The notes under the pieces are model-generated. The model had not been told where the DNA came from. It ran no database searches and saw only the letters and a list, made by a program, of their open reading frames with translations. The position numbers were made by a program, and so were the translations under genes. From the NCBI RefSeq assembly GCF_016900655.1, contig NZ_JACJKH010000007.1, positions 1 to 64,000 on the forward strand: a stretch of 64,000 nt of DNA, read 5' to 3'. Source of the stretch: Drancourtella massiliensis. GTDB taxonomy: Bacteria > Bacillota > Clostridia > Lachnospirales > Lachnospiraceae. Within the stretch, counting starts at the first letter, position 1, and each line of letters starts with the position of its first letter. Positions 16,797-26,811 of this stretch are shown piece after piece.

Positions 16797-16833
16797 AAAG
16801 AGAGGAAGAACCCTCTGAATTCTTCCTCTCTTT
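16797..16833 (-). terminator. Intrinsic terminator after the TPR-protein gene
   Basis: AAAGAGAGGAAGAA (16797-16810) and TTCTTCCTCTCTTT (16820-16833) are perfect 14-bp arms. On the minus strand the stem is followed by TCTTTTTTC. It ends the long folD-TPR transcript. Confidence 0.75.
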
Positions 16834-16894
16834 CTCCTGTTTTCCCGGCAGATCATTTTCTGTTTTCAGGTCATATTCATAAAATCTACGGCCA

Positions 16895-17896
16895 TCAGGA
16901 ACTGAATCTGTATTTTCTCGTTGTAACTTCACTTTTCTTTCCGTTTCCATCAATCAGTACAACATTCAGTTCCGTATCTTCGTAAACCGCGAATGCGCCG
17001 GTATACTGAATAGACTGATCCGACGGTTCGGTTCCGTCCAGTGTATAGTATGCAGTGTAACCGTCCGGCACCTGTATTTCAACGCTGACCGCCTCGGAAT
17101 ACTGTCCCGTTGTCGGTGATACTGCAGGCGCGTCCGCTACCGGAAACTGGATCGTATATGTTTTTTGTACCTCAACACTTGCAATTCCTTTTTTATTGAC
17201 AAAAATGGCCCGGACTGTCGTCTCTCCTTCCTGATTCAGCTGGATCGGTTCTTTGTATTCTGTACTGTCTGTTGTCGCCTCGCTGCCGTCAAGAGTATAA
17301 TAGATAGTCCCTTCATCTTCACTGCTCAGTGTCAACTCCTGCACATTATCGTAGACCTTGTCGTCGTCCAGACTGAATTCCGGAATTTTGGCCACATAAT
17401 CCTTGAGTTCTGTGAGTATCTGCTCATTGGTACAGGTGCTCATGATATAGGCGATTTTTTCCGTCTGCTCTGTGTCTTCATAAAACTCTACCGCAGCGCG
17501 GTATACGCCTGTGCTGTCCGGATAGGTATTCACCGCTTCCTGCAGAAGAGTATCTGCCTTATCATCCTGATCCCGGCCGTGATAAAGCTTTGCAAGACTC
17601 ACGTAGGCATCCTCTTTTTCGCCGTTTTTTTCAATTGCCCTCAGATAGAGGTCTTCCGCTTTTGTAGTATTGCCGTCTGCTTCGGCTCTTTTCCCCTGAT
17701 TTACCACACCGGTATATGTATTCCGATAGATCAAAACTCCGATTCCGATGATCGCTGCAAGAAACAGGATCATTCCCAGAATCAGAATCCGTCTCAGCCT
17801 TCTCTTGCGGCGCATCCGCTCCGCTTTTGCTCTTCTCCTCCGCCTTCTGATCTCTTCCTCTGACAGTCTGTCTCCTGGATTTGTCATTCTTTGCAT
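16895..17896 (-). CDS. Membrane-anchored TPR protein with two chitobiase-C-terminal-like repeats
   Basis: A 333-residue protein with a very basic N-terminus, one membrane helix (about residues 36-57) and an extracellular part. The first outer part contains tetratricopeptide-like helices (GNTTKAEDLYLRAIEKN and following). Two beta-rich repeats each contain YYTLDG followed by an acidic loop, the hallmark of the CHB_HEX_C_1 domain. The start at 17896 is the first ATG with a nearby purine-rich site, 7 bases after folD ends. It probably acts at the cell surface, perhaps in envelope assembly; the function is not known. Confidence 0.65.
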   Translation of the reverse strand: MQRMTNPGDRLSEEEIRRRRRRAKAERMRRKRRLRRILILGMILFLAAIIGIGVLIYRNTYTGVVNQGKRAEADGNTTKAEDLYLRAIEKNGEKEDAYVSLAKLYHGRDQDDKADTLLQEAVNTYPDSTGVYRAAVEFYEDTEQTEKIAYIMSTCTNEQILTELKDYVAKIPEFSLDDDKVYDNVQELTLSSEDEGTIYYTLDGSEATTDSTEYKEPIQLNQEGETTVRAIFVNKKGIASVEVQKTYTIQFPVADAPAVSPTTGQYSEAVSVEIQVPDGYTAYYTLDGTEPSDQSIQYTGAFAVYEDTELNVVLIDGNGKKSEVTTRKYRFSS

Positions 17897-17903
17897 GGTA
17901 CCC

Positions 17904-18755
17904 TTATTCTCTCCTCTTTTTCCGTGCCGCCTCCACACAGTTATTCATCAACATTGCAATTGTCATCGGTCCTACTCCCCCGGGTACCGGTGTGATTGCT
18001 TCTGCCTTTTCTTTCACATGTTCAAAATCCACATCTCCGCACAGCTTTCCGTTTTCATCCCGGTTCATCCCGACATCAATGACAACGGCTCCCTCTTTGA
18101 CATCGTCCGCCTGAATCAGCTTCGGATTTCCGACTGCAACTACAAGAATATCAGCCCGCCTGGTAATCTCACTGAGGTTTTTTGTTCTTGAGTGTGCGAT
18201 TGTTACCGTTCCATTCTGCTCAAGCAGGAGAAGCGCCATCGGTTTCCCGACGTGGTTGCTCCGTCCAACTACTACACACTCTTTTCCCTCGATTGTATAG
18301 CCGGACCGTTTAATTAACTCGAGCACTCCGGCAGGAGTACAGGACCGGAATCCTTCCGATCCAATACAAAGCGCGCCAATGCTTTCCGGAAGGAATCCGT
18401 CCACATCTTTTTTCGGAGAAATCATTCCGGTAATTTTTTCTTCGTCAATCTGCTCCGGAAGAGGCAGCTGAACAAGGATGCCGTCCACGGTTTCATCTTC
18501 ATTAAGCTCTCTTACCAGTTTTTCCAGCTCCTGTTCGGTAGTCTCCTTTGGGAGTTCATAAGAACGAGATTCAATTCCGATATATTCACATGCTCTCTTT
18601 TTGTTTCTTACGTAGATGGCAGATGCGCTGTCGTCTCCCACCAGTATGACAGCCAGGCACGGGGTAATCCCCTGTGCCTTCAATTCTGCCACTTCCTGTT
18701 TCAGTTCCTCTTTGATTTCCGAGGAAATTGCTTTTCCGTCTATCAATACTGCCAT
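17904..18755 (-). CDS. folD: Bifunctional methylenetetrahydrofolate dehydrogenase/cyclohydrolase FolD
   Basis: A 283-residue FolD protein of normal length. The catalytic Tyr48 and Lys52 lie in YVRNKKRACEYIGI, and the C-terminal PGGVGPMTIAMLMNN motif is intact. It converts 5,10-methylene- to 10-formyl-tetrahydrofolate with NADP. It starts 15 bases after fhs ends, with AAGGAG before the ATG, so the two form a one-carbon operon giving formyl groups for purines and initiator tRNA. Confidence 0.97.
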   Translation of the reverse strand: MAVLIDGKAISSEIKEELKQEVAELKAQGITPCLAVILVGDDSASAIYVRNKKRACEYIGIESRSYELPKETTEQELEKLVRELNEDETVDGILVQLPLPEQIDEEKITGMISPKKDVDGFLPESIGALCIGSEGFRSCTPAGVLELIKRSGYTIEGKECVVVGRSNHVGKPMALLLLEQNGTVTIAHSRTKNLSEITRRADILVVAVGNPKLIQADDVKEGAVVIDVGMNRDENGKLCGDVDFEHVKEKAEAITPVPGGVGPMTIAMLMNNCVEAARKKRRE

Positions 18756-18770
18756 TTTTCGTCTCCTTTT

Positions 18771-20441
18771 TTAGAACAATCCCGTAATCTTTCCATCGTC
18801 TGTCACATCAATATTATTTGCCGCAGGCACTTTCGGAAGTCCCGGCATCGTCATTACTGCTCCTGTAAGCACGACTACAAATCCCGCTCCCGCACTTACG
18901 TAAACTTCTCTTACATGAATGCGGAATCCTTCCGGACGGCCAAGAAGTGTCTGATCATCGGAAAGGGAATACTGGGTCTTTGCCATGCAGACCGGAACAT
19001 TGGCGAATCCGAGCTCTTCGATCTTGGCCAGCTGTTTCAATGCGGCCTTATCGTAATCAACGCCGTCTGCCCCGTAAATTTCCTTTGCTACTGTCTCAAT
19101 CTTATCTTTCAGCGGCATCTCATCCGGATAAAGCGGGTGAAAATGACTTTCTTTTGTCTCCAGTGTCTTCAAAACTTTATTTGCAAGCTCAACACCGCCT
19201 TCTCCGCCTTTTGCCCATACATCCGCGATTGCAAATTCACAGTCTCTCTCTTCGCAGAATGTTTTGACAAATTCTTTTTCCGCGTCTGTATCTGCTGAAA
19301 AAGCATTCAGTGTAACGACAACCGGCACACCGAACTTCTGCAGATTTTCAATGTGTTTTTCCAGGTTGACAATTCCCTTTTTCAGGGCATCCAGATTTTC
19401 CTCATTTAATTCATTTTTCGGTACGCCGCCGTTATATTTCAGTGCACGGATCGTTGCAACCAGAACAACTGCATCCGGTTTCAGTCCGCTCATCCGGCAT
19501 TTGATGTCCATAAATTTTTCAGCACCCAGATCCGCACCGAATCCGGCCTCGGTGATGGTGATATCGCTCATCTTCAACGCCATTTTTGTTGCCTGTACAC
19601 TGTTGCATCCATGCGCAATATTTGCAAATGGTCCGCCGTGTACAAGAGCCGGTGTATGCTCCAGAGTCTGGATCATATTCGGCTTGATCGCATCCTTCAA
19701 AAGCGCTGCCATGGCACCTGTCGCCTGCAGATCATCTGCTGTCACCGGTTTTCCGTCAAAGGTATAGGCAACGATAATCTTTCCAAGACGTCTTTTGAGG
19801 TCTGCAAGGTTGTCAGCAAGACAGAGAATCGCCATAATCTCGGATGCCACAGTGATAACGAAATGATCTTCCCTTACCATACCGTCCATCTTGTTTCCAA
19901 GGCCCACAACGATATTTCTGAGAACACGGTCATTCATATCCTCGCAGCGTTTCCATACGACCTGTCTTGGATCAATTCCCAGCTGGTTTCCCTGCTGAAT
20001 ATGATTGTCAAGCAGAGCCGCCAGCAGGTTGTTTGCAGATGTGATTGCGTGAAAATCACCGGTAAAATGAAGATTCAGATCTTCCATTGGAACAACCTGG
20101 GCATATCCGCCGCCAGCTGCTCCTCCTTTGATTCCGAAACATGGACCCAGGGATGGTTCACGAAGGGCAATCAATGCTTTCTTTCCGATTTTTGCCATGG
20201 CTTCTCCGAGTCCTACCGTCACGGTGGTCTTACCTTCTCCGGCCGGTGTCGGATTGATCGCCGTTACAAGGACAAGTTTTCCATTTGGACGGTCTTTCAC
20301 CTTATCCCACAGTTCTGCGGATAATTTTGCTTTGTATTTACCGTAGAACTCCAGATCCTCTTCTTCAATCCCGATTGAAGCGGCCACATTTTTGATTGGC
20401 TCCATTGTTGCTTCCTGTGCAATCTGAATGTCTGTTTTCAT
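18771..20441 (-). CDS. fhs: Formate--tetrahydrofolate ligase
   Basis: A 556-residue enzyme that makes 10-formyltetrahydrofolate from formate, ATP and tetrahydrofolate. The ATP-binding motif [10 protein letters not shown] is at residues 64-73 and the length is standard. The ATG at 20441 is chosen because the family begins MKTD-like there and a GGAGG site precedes it; the longer frame from 20471 overlaps ftsK. It pairs with folD. The enzyme is typical of Clostridia with formate metabolism and does not by itself prove acetogenesis. Confidence 0.97.
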   Translation of the reverse strand: MKTDIQIAQEATMEPIKNVAASIGIEEEDLEFYGKYKAKLSAELWDKVKDRPNGKLVLVTAINPTPAGEGKTTVTVGLGEAMAKIGKKALIALREPSLGPCFGIKGGAAGGGYAQVVPMEDLNLHFTGDFHAITSANNLLAALLDNHIQQGNQLGIDPRQVVWKRCEDMNDRVLRNIVVGLGNKMDGMVREDHFVITVASEIMAILCLADNLADLKRRLGKIIVAYTFDGKPVTADDLQATGAMAALLKDAIKPNMIQTLEHTPALVHGGPFANIAHGCNSVQATKMALKMSDITITEAGFGADLGAEKFMDIKCRMSGLKPDAVVLVATIRALKYNGGVPKNELNEENLDALKKGIVNLEKHIENLQKFGVPVVVTLNAFSADTDAEKEFVKTFCEERDCEFAIADVWAKGGEGGVELANKVLKTLETKESHFHPLYPDEMPLKDKIETVAKEIYGADGVDYDKAALKQLAKIEELGFANVPVCMAKTQYSLSDDQTLLGRPEGFRIHVREVYVSAGAGFVVVLTGAVMTMPGLPKVPAANNIDVTDDGKITGLF

Positions 20442-20463
20442 TTTCCTTCCTCCATTTCTTCCC

Positions 20464-23028
20464 CTAAACATGTTCCTCTATGTACTGGTCAAACTGTTCC
20501 TTTGACATCAGAACCTTTCTTGGTTTGGTGCCTTCTTCTTCCCCGACGACACCTGCTTCATAAAGCTGGTCCATGATCCTTGCCGCCCGGTTGAATCCGA
20601 TTTTGAATACCCTCTGCAGCATGCCGATCGACGCTTTATCCTTTTCAATAATAAAGTATCCGGCGTCTTTAAAATAGACATCTCTTTCCTCGCCGGATCC
20701 TCCCGGTCCGGAAGCAGAAGTGCCACTTGCCGCATTGGTCATGTGCGTCTGGACCGCTTCATCATAAGAAGCATTTCCATTATTTTTTACGAGATAATCT
20801 ACAACCGCCTGAACTTCCTTGTCGGATACAAATGCTCCCTGCACCCGGACCGGCTTCTGATAGCCTGCCGGGTAGAACAGCATATCTCCCTTTCCAAGGA
20901 GCTTTTCCGCGCCGTTCATATCGATGATCGTCCTGGAGTCGACACCGGATGACACGGAAAAGGCAATTCTGGACGGCATGTTTGCCTTAATCAGCCCTGT
21001 AATGACGTTTACAGACGGCCTCTGAGTTGCAAGCACCAGATGAATTCCTGCCGCTCTCGCAAGCTGCGCAAGACGGCAGATCGACTCTTCCACATCACCG
21101 GGTGCAACCATCATCAGATCCGCAAGCTCGTCTACGATAATAACGATCTGTGGCATCTTTTCCGGTTTTTCCTCATTTGTTTCAATATGCCGGACACTCT
21201 CTACCTTTGCGTTGAATCCTTCCATATCCCGCACTTTATACTGTTCAAAGAGCTGATAACGCTTCATCATCTCCGCCACGGCCCAGTTCAGTGCTCCGGC
21301 CGCCTTTTTCGGATCTGTCACGACCGGAATCAGAAGATGCGGAATCCCATTATAAACACTGAGCTCCACAACCTTCGGGTCGATCATGATTAACTTGACT
21401 TCCTGCGGAGAAGCCTTGAACAAAATACTCATAATCAGTGTGTTGATGCAGACGGACTTTCCGGATCCGGTCGCGCCCGCCACGAGAAGATGCGGCATTT
21501 TTGCGATATCCGACACCACCGTCCGTCCGCTGATATCTTTTCCGACCGCAAAACTGATTTTAGACTTTGCGGTCCGGAATTCCTCGGTTTCAAGAAGATC
21601 CCTGAGCTGTACTGTTGAATTTCCTTTATTTGGCACTTCGATACCGACCGCTGCTTTCCCCGGTATCGGCGCTTCGATCCGGATGTCCGCCGCCGCCAGA
21701 TTCAGTTTCAGGTCGTCTGCAAGTCCTACAATCTTGCTGACCTTGACGCCCATTTCCGGCTGTACCTCATAACGGGTCACTGACGGTCCGCAGCTGACGT
21801 TCGTCACCGTCACATTGACGCCAAATGTCTTTAATGTCTGCTGAAGCTTTGCCGCGGTCTCACGAAGATGGGCATCCGAATCTCCGGCTCCCTTTGTGCC
21901 GTGCTTTAACAGACTCATCGGCGGAGCATGGTAGACCGGAGCCGGTTTTGCAATCGACTTCTCAATCTCTGCTGTTACGTTCTTACGGGCCTCTGCCTCC
22001 AGTGCCTTCTCGGCAGCTCTGTTCTTCTGTTCCTCCGCCTGAAATACCGATGCATCCGGTGCCGCAGCCTGTGCAGAAGCAGCCCTGGATGATGCAGCCG
22101 GTTCTTTCATAAAGGTAATTCCCTCCTCCGGAAGTTCGGAAAGATCAGGAACTGCCTCATAAGCCTCTGCCGAAACGCCGTCTTCTGTCCCATACGTTTC
22201 TTCTCTTGTAATGGTAAGCTCCTCTTCCGGTGCCCTGACAGATTCTGCTTCTGCTTTTTTATTTTTCTCAGCTTTCGCTGCTCTTTTCTTTTCTTTTTTA
22301 TCCTCTTTGATCACAAGTTCCTGGATCTCCGGATTGCGTCCTTCCAGTGTTGTGTCAAAAGAAACACCTTCCACTTTGTGTTCCTGGCGTTTTACCGCCT
22401 TTTCCTTTTTCTTCTCCTCACGCTGTGCCTTTCGGTGCTCCCTTCCGGATTTTGCCTTTGTCTGAATGTTCTGTCCGGCTCTCTGCATACTCTTCAGAAG
22501 AGAACGCTGTGTAATCAGAATCAGACAGATCAGCATCAGAATTACAATTACTACATAGGAACCTACAATTCCAAGCGCCGGTACCATCAGCCCCGCAATC
22601 ACCTCGCCGATGCTTCCTCCTGCCCGGTTGACAAGTTCCAGAAATGAGCAGATCAATATGACAAGCACCACTGCTGCTCCCAGTTTCGTATATGCCTTTG
22701 TGTTCCCTCTGTTGGAAATAACAAATGCGATGCCCGCGAAGAAAAGGAACGGGAAAATATAGGAGAGCTGTCCAAAAATTCCTTCCATAAAATCCGCAAT
22801 AACTCTGCCTACAGCCCCTCCAAGTCCAAAGTTACTGATCAGCAGAAGAATCGAAAGTGCCAGTGCCACCAGTATAACGATCTCTTCTCTGACAATCGCC
22901 TCTCTTTCCAGTTCGGCCTTTGTAGGACGGCCGGAACGGCTGGATTTTGCCCTTGTCCGGGTGGATTTTGCCCCTGTTCTCTTTGTTGTTGTTTTTTTCT
23001 TCTTTTTCTGTGGCGTCTTCTGGGCCAT
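20464..23028 (-). CDS. ftsK: DNA translocase FtsK/SpoIIIE
   Basis: An 854-residue protein that pumps chromosomal DNA through the division or sporulation septum. Order: basic N-terminus, four membrane helices (about 50-190), a charged Glu/Lys/Ala-rich linker (about 190-360), then the motor with Walker [11 protein letters not shown] and Walker [14 protein letters not shown], and a C-terminal gamma winged-helix domain that reads DNA polarity. A GGGGG-type ribosome site precedes the ATG. It stands between tepA and fhs, as in several Clostridia. SpoIIIE and FtsK cannot be separated by sequence alone. Confidence 0.95.
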   Translation of the reverse strand: MAQKTPQKKKKKTTTKRTGAKSTRTRAKSSRSGRPTKAELEREAIVREEIVILVALALSILLLISNFGLGGAVGRVIADFMEGIFGQLSYIFPFLFFAGIAFVISNRGNTKAYTKLGAAVVLVILICSFLELVNRAGGSIGEVIAGLMVPALGIVGSYVVIVILMLICLILITQRSLLKSMQRAGQNIQTKAKSGREHRKAQREEKKKEKAVKRQEHKVEGVSFDTTLEGRNPEIQELVIKEDKKEKKRAAKAEKNKKAEAESVRAPEEELTITREETYGTEDGVSAEAYEAVPDLSELPEEGITFMKEPAASSRAASAQAAAPDASVFQAEEQKNRAAEKALEAEARKNVTAEIEKSIAKPAPVYHAPPMSLLKHGTKGAGDSDAHLRETAAKLQQTLKTFGVNVTVTNVSCGPSVTRYEVQPEMGVKVSKIVGLADDLKLNLAAADIRIEAPIPGKAAVGIEVPNKGNSTVQLRDLLETEEFRTAKSKISFAVGKDISGRTVVSDIAKMPHLLVAGATGSGKSVCINTLIMSILFKASPQEVKLIMIDPKVVELSVYNGIPHLLIPVVTDPKKAAGALNWAVAEMMKRYQLFEQYKVRDMEGFNAKVESVRHIETNEEKPEKMPQIVIIVDELADLMMVAPGDVEESICRLAQLARAAGIHLVLATQRPSVNVITGLIKANMPSRIAFSVSSGVDSRTIIDMNGAEKLLGKGDMLFYPAGYQKPVRVQGAFVSDKEVQAVVDYLVKNNGNASYDEAVQTHMTNAASGTSASGPGGSGEERDVYFKDAGYFIIEKDKASIGMLQRVFKIGFNRAARIMDQLYEAGVVGEEEGTKPRKVLMSKEQFDQYIEEHV

Positions 23029-23110
23029 GAAAGATCCCCCTTGCTGCTTTCCCGCTTTTTGCGGGTTTTTCGCTTATGTTTCATTATAGCATTTTTAAAA
23101 TATGATGTCA

Positions 23111-23836
23111 TTATCTATTTTCAACGGCATTCCCGCTGTGTTTTTCTGTTTTCTTTTCATCCGAACGCTTCTCGATCAGTTCATAGATTTTTGCAAATGC
23201 TTCCCGTATTCCCCCGACTTCATCAATAATGCCCTCTCTGACGGCATCTTCTCCCTCGAGGAGTGTTCCTACATCTTTGACAAGCTGTGAAGAATCCAGC
23301 ATCAGTTCCTCAAGCCTTTCCTGTGTGATTCTGGAATGTCCGGAAATAAATCTGGTAATCCTGTCCTGGGTTCGTTCCATATTGCGGTAACTCTGAATCA
23401 CTCCGATAAACATACCGTTGGACCGGACAGGATGCACGATCATCGTTCCGCTCGGCACAATAAAGGAATAGTCTGCCGATACGGCAAGCGGTCCTCCGAT
23501 CGAGTGACTTCCTCCAAGAACAAGGGATACGGTCGGTTTGCTCAAAGATGAAATCATCTCCGCAATGGCAAGTCCGGCCTCCACGTCCCCTCCCAGAGTA
23601 TTGAGCAGGATCAGTACTCCTTCAATCTCGTCATTTGACTCAATCTCCGCAAGTTTCGGAAGAAGATGCTCATATTTGGTTGCTTTCGTATTTCCGGATA
23701 CCGCTTCATGCCCTTCAATCTCACCGATAATAGTAAGCAGATAGACCTTGTAGTTTCCGTGTCTGCCTTCCAGTTCCAAGCTTCCGGTTTCTTTGATCTG
23801 TTCGGTTTCTTTTTCCTGTTTTTCCTGATTTTCCAT
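23111..23836 (-). CDS. tepA: ClpP-like serine protease, TepA family
   Basis: A 241-residue cytosolic protein of the ClpP/crotonase fold. The LGGDVEAGLAIAEMI segment and GGSHSIGG (Ser112 in the nucleophile position) followed by MIVHPVRS (candidate catalytic His) match the translocation-enhancing protein TepA of Bacillus. N- and C-termini are highly charged. The ATG at 23836 is chosen over 23851. Its GGAGG site is part of the right arm of a terminator-like hairpin after metY, with a run of six T directly before the ATG. It lies just upstream of ftsK, the usual neighbour in Clostridia. Confidence 0.8.
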   Translation of the reverse strand: MENQEKQEKETEQIKETGSLELEGRHGNYKVYLLTIIGEIEGHEAVSGNTKATKYEHLLPKLAEIESNDEIEGVLILLNTLGGDVEAGLAIAEMISSLSKPTVSLVLGGSHSIGGPLAVSADYSFIVPSGTMIVHPVRSNGMFIGVIQSYRNMERTQDRITRFISGHSRITQERLEELMLDSSQLVKDVGTLLEGEDAVREGIIDEVGGIREAFAKIYELIEKRSDEKKTEKHSGNAVENR

Positions 23837-23882
23837 AAAAAACACCTCCACATTTTCTGCTTAGTATGCGGAGGTGTTTTTT
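23837..23882. terminator. Bidirectional terminator hairpin that contains the tepA ribosome site
   Basis: ACACCTCC (23842-23849) and GGAGGTGT (23870-23877) form an 8-bp stem, extended by CAT/ATG after one mismatch. Runs of six A/T flank both sides (23837-23842 and 23877-23882). On the minus strand it terminates metY, but the GGAGG of the 3' arm is also the Shine-Dalgarno site of tepA, 8 bases before its ATG. Confidence 0.65.
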
Positions 23883-23892
23883 GAAATATGCA

Positions 23893-25176
23893 TTAAACGA
23901 GCGCAAGTGCCTGTTCCAGATCCGCAATAATATCGTCAGCATTTTCAATGCCAACGCTGAAACGGATCAGATCCGGCTGTACTCCTGCTTCCAGTAGTTC
24001 CTGATCATTCATCTGCCGGTGTGTATGACTTGCCGGGTGAAGTACGCATGTTCTGGCATCTGCCACATGGGTAACGATGGCCGCAAGCTTCAGATTGTCC
24101 ATCATTTTTACAGACGCATCTCTTCCGCCTTTTAAACCGAACGTAATCACACCGCAGGTACCGTTTGGCATGTATTTCGCTGCCAGATCATGGTATTTAT
24201 CCCCTTCCAGCATCGCGCAGTTTACCCAGGCAACTTTATCATGTCCTTTCAGATAAGAAGCGACTTTCTTTGCATTCTCGCAGTGGCGCGGCATTCTCAG
24301 GTGCAGAGTCTCCAGACCGATATTTAAAAGGAATGCATTCTGAGGAGACTGAATCGATCCCAGGTCACGCATCAGCTGTGCTGTCGCCTTGGTGATGTAT
24401 GCTCCTTTTCCGAATTTTTCCGTATAGACAATTCCATGGTATGTTTCGTCCGGCTGTGTCAGTCCCGGGAATTTATCCGCATGGGCACTCCAGTCGAAGT
24501 TTCCGCTGTCTACGATTGCCCCGCCGACTGTCATGGCATGTCCATCCATGTATTTTGTTGTAGAATGGGTGACAATGTCTGCTCCCCACTCAAACGGGCG
24601 GCAGTTGATCGGAGTCGCAAATGTATTATCCACAATCAGCGGAACACCGTGTGCATGTGCCGCCTTTGCAAATTTCTCAATGTCCAGTACTGTCAGTGCA
24701 GGATTGGCGATCGTCTCACCGACTACAGCTTTCGTATTTTCACGGAATGCTGCGTTTAACTCTTCTTCCGAACAGTCCGGATCCACAAAAGTAGCTTCCA
24801 CACCCATTTTACGGATGGTGTGTGCATACAGATTATAGGTGCCTCCATAGAGAGCAGACGAACATACGATATGGTCTCCTTCCTCTGCAATGTTCATAAC
24901 AGCATAAAAATTTGCTGCCTGTCCGGACGATGTCAGCATGGCGGCATAACCGCCTTCCAGTTCGCAGATCTTTTCCGCTACTGCATCATTTGTCGGATTC
25001 TGCAGTCTTGTGTAGAAATATCCGCTGTCTTCCAGGTCAAACAGACGTCCCATCTGTTCACTTGTATCGTACTTAAATGTCGTACTCTGATAAATCGGAA
25101 GGATTCTCGGTTCTCCCTTTTTTGGTTTCCAGCCTGACTGGATACATTTTGTTTCGATATTAAACTGTTCACTCAT
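23893..25176 (-). CDS. metY: O-acetylhomoserine aminocarboxypropyltransferase (homocysteine synthase)
   Basis: A 427-residue PLP enzyme of the Cys/Met metabolism family. The lysine for the cofactor is in HSTTKYMDGH (about residue 209). The length and the QSPQNAFLLNIGLETLHLRM segment point to the MetY group, which makes homocysteine from O-acetylhomoserine and sulfide, rather than cystathionine synthase. It follows the CFI-box gene by 32 bases. No T-box or SAM riboswitch could be seen in that short gap. Confidence 0.92.
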   Translation of the reverse strand: MSEQFNIETKCIQSGWKPKKGEPRILPIYQSTTFKYDTSEQMGRLFDLEDSGYFYTRLQNPTNDAVAEKICELEGGYAAMLTSSGQAANFYAVMNIAEEGDHIVCSSALYGGTYNLYAHTIRKMGVEATFVDPDCSEEELNAAFRENTKAVVGETIANPALTVLDIEKFAKAAHAHGVPLIVDNTFATPINCRPFEWGADIVTHSTTKYMDGHAMTVGGAIVDSGNFDWSAHADKFPGLTQPDETYHGIVYTEKFGKGAYITKATAQLMRDLGSIQSPQNAFLLNIGLETLHLRMPRHCENAKKVASYLKGHDKVAWVNCAMLEGDKYHDLAAKYMPNGTCGVITFGLKGGRDASVKMMDNLKLAAIVTHVADARTCVLHPASHTHRQMNDQELLEAGVQPDLIRFSVGIENADDIIADLEQALALV

Positions 25177-25208
25177 ACCCTTGCTCCTCCTATATTTTCT
25201 TTACCGGA

Positions 25209-25979
25209 TCAGGAAAACAAATATTCCCGTTCCAGTTCGTGTACCATCTTTGTATATACTTCTCTGCATTCTTCCATCTTACCGGTTTCGATCAGTCCGA
25301 TGCACCGCTCCAGATATTCTTTCCAGATCTTTCGGTAAATCTCATCCGCATTTTTCTGCCGTTCGATTCTTTTTACAATCGTCGGTGCAATATTGTAATA
25401 CTCGCGGATTGTCTCCCTGCCTCCCGGAGAAGATGCCAGATATCTATCCCGGTAGTCCCGAAGAGTTTTCAGCTCATAACACCCGTCCGGTTTATCCAGT
25501 GAACGGCAGACGGCTGTTGTCACATAACAAAGCCGGTTTCGGAATCCGCCGTTGATCTCTTCAAAAGTAGACTTTCCGATCTTCATGGTCACATTCTCAA
25601 GCTGATTCCAGTTCTTAATTGTCTGGTCTGCCACAGCTTCCAGTTCCGGTTCCCTGCTGTGTAACAGAAGCGGAATGAAAAAGGTTACAAGTGCAAGATT
25701 ATAATCCATAACCTGATTCTCCCTTTTCCGTTTTCCTGCGATCTCTTCAAGCTTTTCATCCACATAATCCGGAACGCTTTTTCCGGCCCGGGCAATCAGC
25801 TCTTCCTGATTTTTTTCTTCCGTCCCCCGGATCTCGCTGAGGAGTTCTTCAAGATCTGTACTGCGTCTCCTGAAAAACTCACGGAAGGCCGGTTCATATG
25901 TATTCTTTCGAAAGCGCCCCGACAGTTCCATGGCCTCGTTGAACATGGAAATCATCCGTTTTTCTGGTCCTGCCTGCAT
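25209..25979 (-). CDS. CFI-box-like protein of unknown function
   Basis: A 256-residue soluble protein. The N-terminal 150 residues are charged and helical. The C-terminal third contains the cysteine segment CYVTTAVCRSL, then CYELKTLRDYRDRYLAS, then a conserved EYYNIAPTIVKRI. This pattern is typical of CFI-box domains, which are found in many Clostridia in proteins of no known role. The conserved cysteines could bind metal (inference). It is encoded between yebC and metY on the same strand. Confidence 0.6.
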   Translation of the reverse strand: MQAGPEKRMISMFNEAMELSGRFRKNTYEPAFREFFRRRSTDLEELLSEIRGTEEKNQEELIARAGKSVPDYVDEKLEEIAGKRKRENQVMDYNLALVTFFIPLLLHSREPELEAVADQTIKNWNQLENVTMKIGKSTFEEINGGFRNRLCYVTTAVCRSLDKPDGCYELKTLRDYRDRYLASSPGGRETIREYYNIAPTIVKRIERQKNADEIYRKIWKEYLERCIGLIETGKMEECREVYTKMVHELEREYLFS

Positions 25980-26013
25980 AGGACCCCTCCCTTACAGTAT
26001 ATTCCAAAACGCT

Positions 26014-26745
26014 TTACTCTTCCCAGTTATGGTATACTTCCTGCACATCATCATCGTCATCGAGAAGATCCAGTGTTTTCTGAATGTTTTTGATATCCGT
26101 CTCGTCTGTCAGCTCTACATAGGTCTGAGGAATCATGGTCACAGAGGCTTCCATCATAGGGATGCCTGCTGCTTCCAGCTTCTCACGTACCTCGGAAAAG
26201 CTGTCCGGATCTGTGATAATCTCAAAGCTGTCCTCCTCTTCCGCGAAATCCTCGGCTCCCGCGTCAAGCGCCAGCATCATCAGCTCATCCGCGTCCATCT
26301 CAAACTCCTCCCTGTCGATCAGAATCTGTCCCTTCTTGTCAAACATAAAGGATACGCATCCTGGTGTCCCGATATTTCCGTTTCCTTTTGTAAATGCACT
26401 TCTGACATTGGAAGCTGTACGGTTTTTATTGTCGGTCAGCGCCTCTACAATAATAGCTGTTCCGTTCGGCCCATATCCTTCATATACGACTCTTTCGTAA
26501 TTGTTGGCATCCGCGTCTCCGGCTGCCTTTTTAATGCTTCGCTCAATATTGTCATTTGGCATGTTGTTTGCTTTTGCCTTCGCAATCACATCGCGGAGTC
26601 TGCTGTTGTTCGCAGGATCCGCTCCGCCTCCTTCTTTAACTGCTACAGCGATCTCACGCCCGATCTTTGTGAAAATCTTTCCCTTTGCAGCATCATTTTT
26701 TTCCTTTTTATGCTTAATATTTGCGAATTTGGAATGTCCTGACAT
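26014..26745 (-). CDS. yebC: YebC/PmpR-family regulator/translation factor
   Basis: A 243-residue protein starting [19 protein letters not shown], the typical YebC start. It belongs to a family first described as DNA-binding regulators and more recently linked to relief of ribosome stalling at proline-rich sequences. Three domains, full length. It follows the CBS gene on the same strand by 66 bases. The sequence does not show which of the two roles applies here. Confidence 0.93.
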   Translation of the reverse strand: MSGHSKFANIKHKKEKNDAAKGKIFTKIGREIAVAVKEGGGADPANNSRLRDVIAKAKANNMPNDNIERSIKKAAGDADANNYERVVYEGYGPNGTAIIVEALTDNKNRTASNVRSAFTKGNGNIGTPGCVSFMFDKKGQILIDREEFEMDADELMMLALDAGAEDFAEEEDSFEIITDPDSFSEVREKLEAAGIPMMEASVTMIPQTYVELTDETDIKNIQKTLDLLDDDDDVQEVYHNWEE

Positions 26746-26811
26746 GTTCTCTACCTCTCTTCGTATGTAATCTCTCTTCCTTCTTCAGGAAAACTCATGT
26801 TCTTAATTTTA

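Noticed and set aside
18771-20441. fhs-folD as proof of acetogenesis
   Set aside because: These genes also serve purine synthesis. No acetyl-CoA synthase or CO dehydrogenase genes are in the window.
25177-25208. T-box or SAM riboswitch before metY
   Set aside because: The gap to the upstream gene is only 32 bases and shows no conserved riboswitch blocks.
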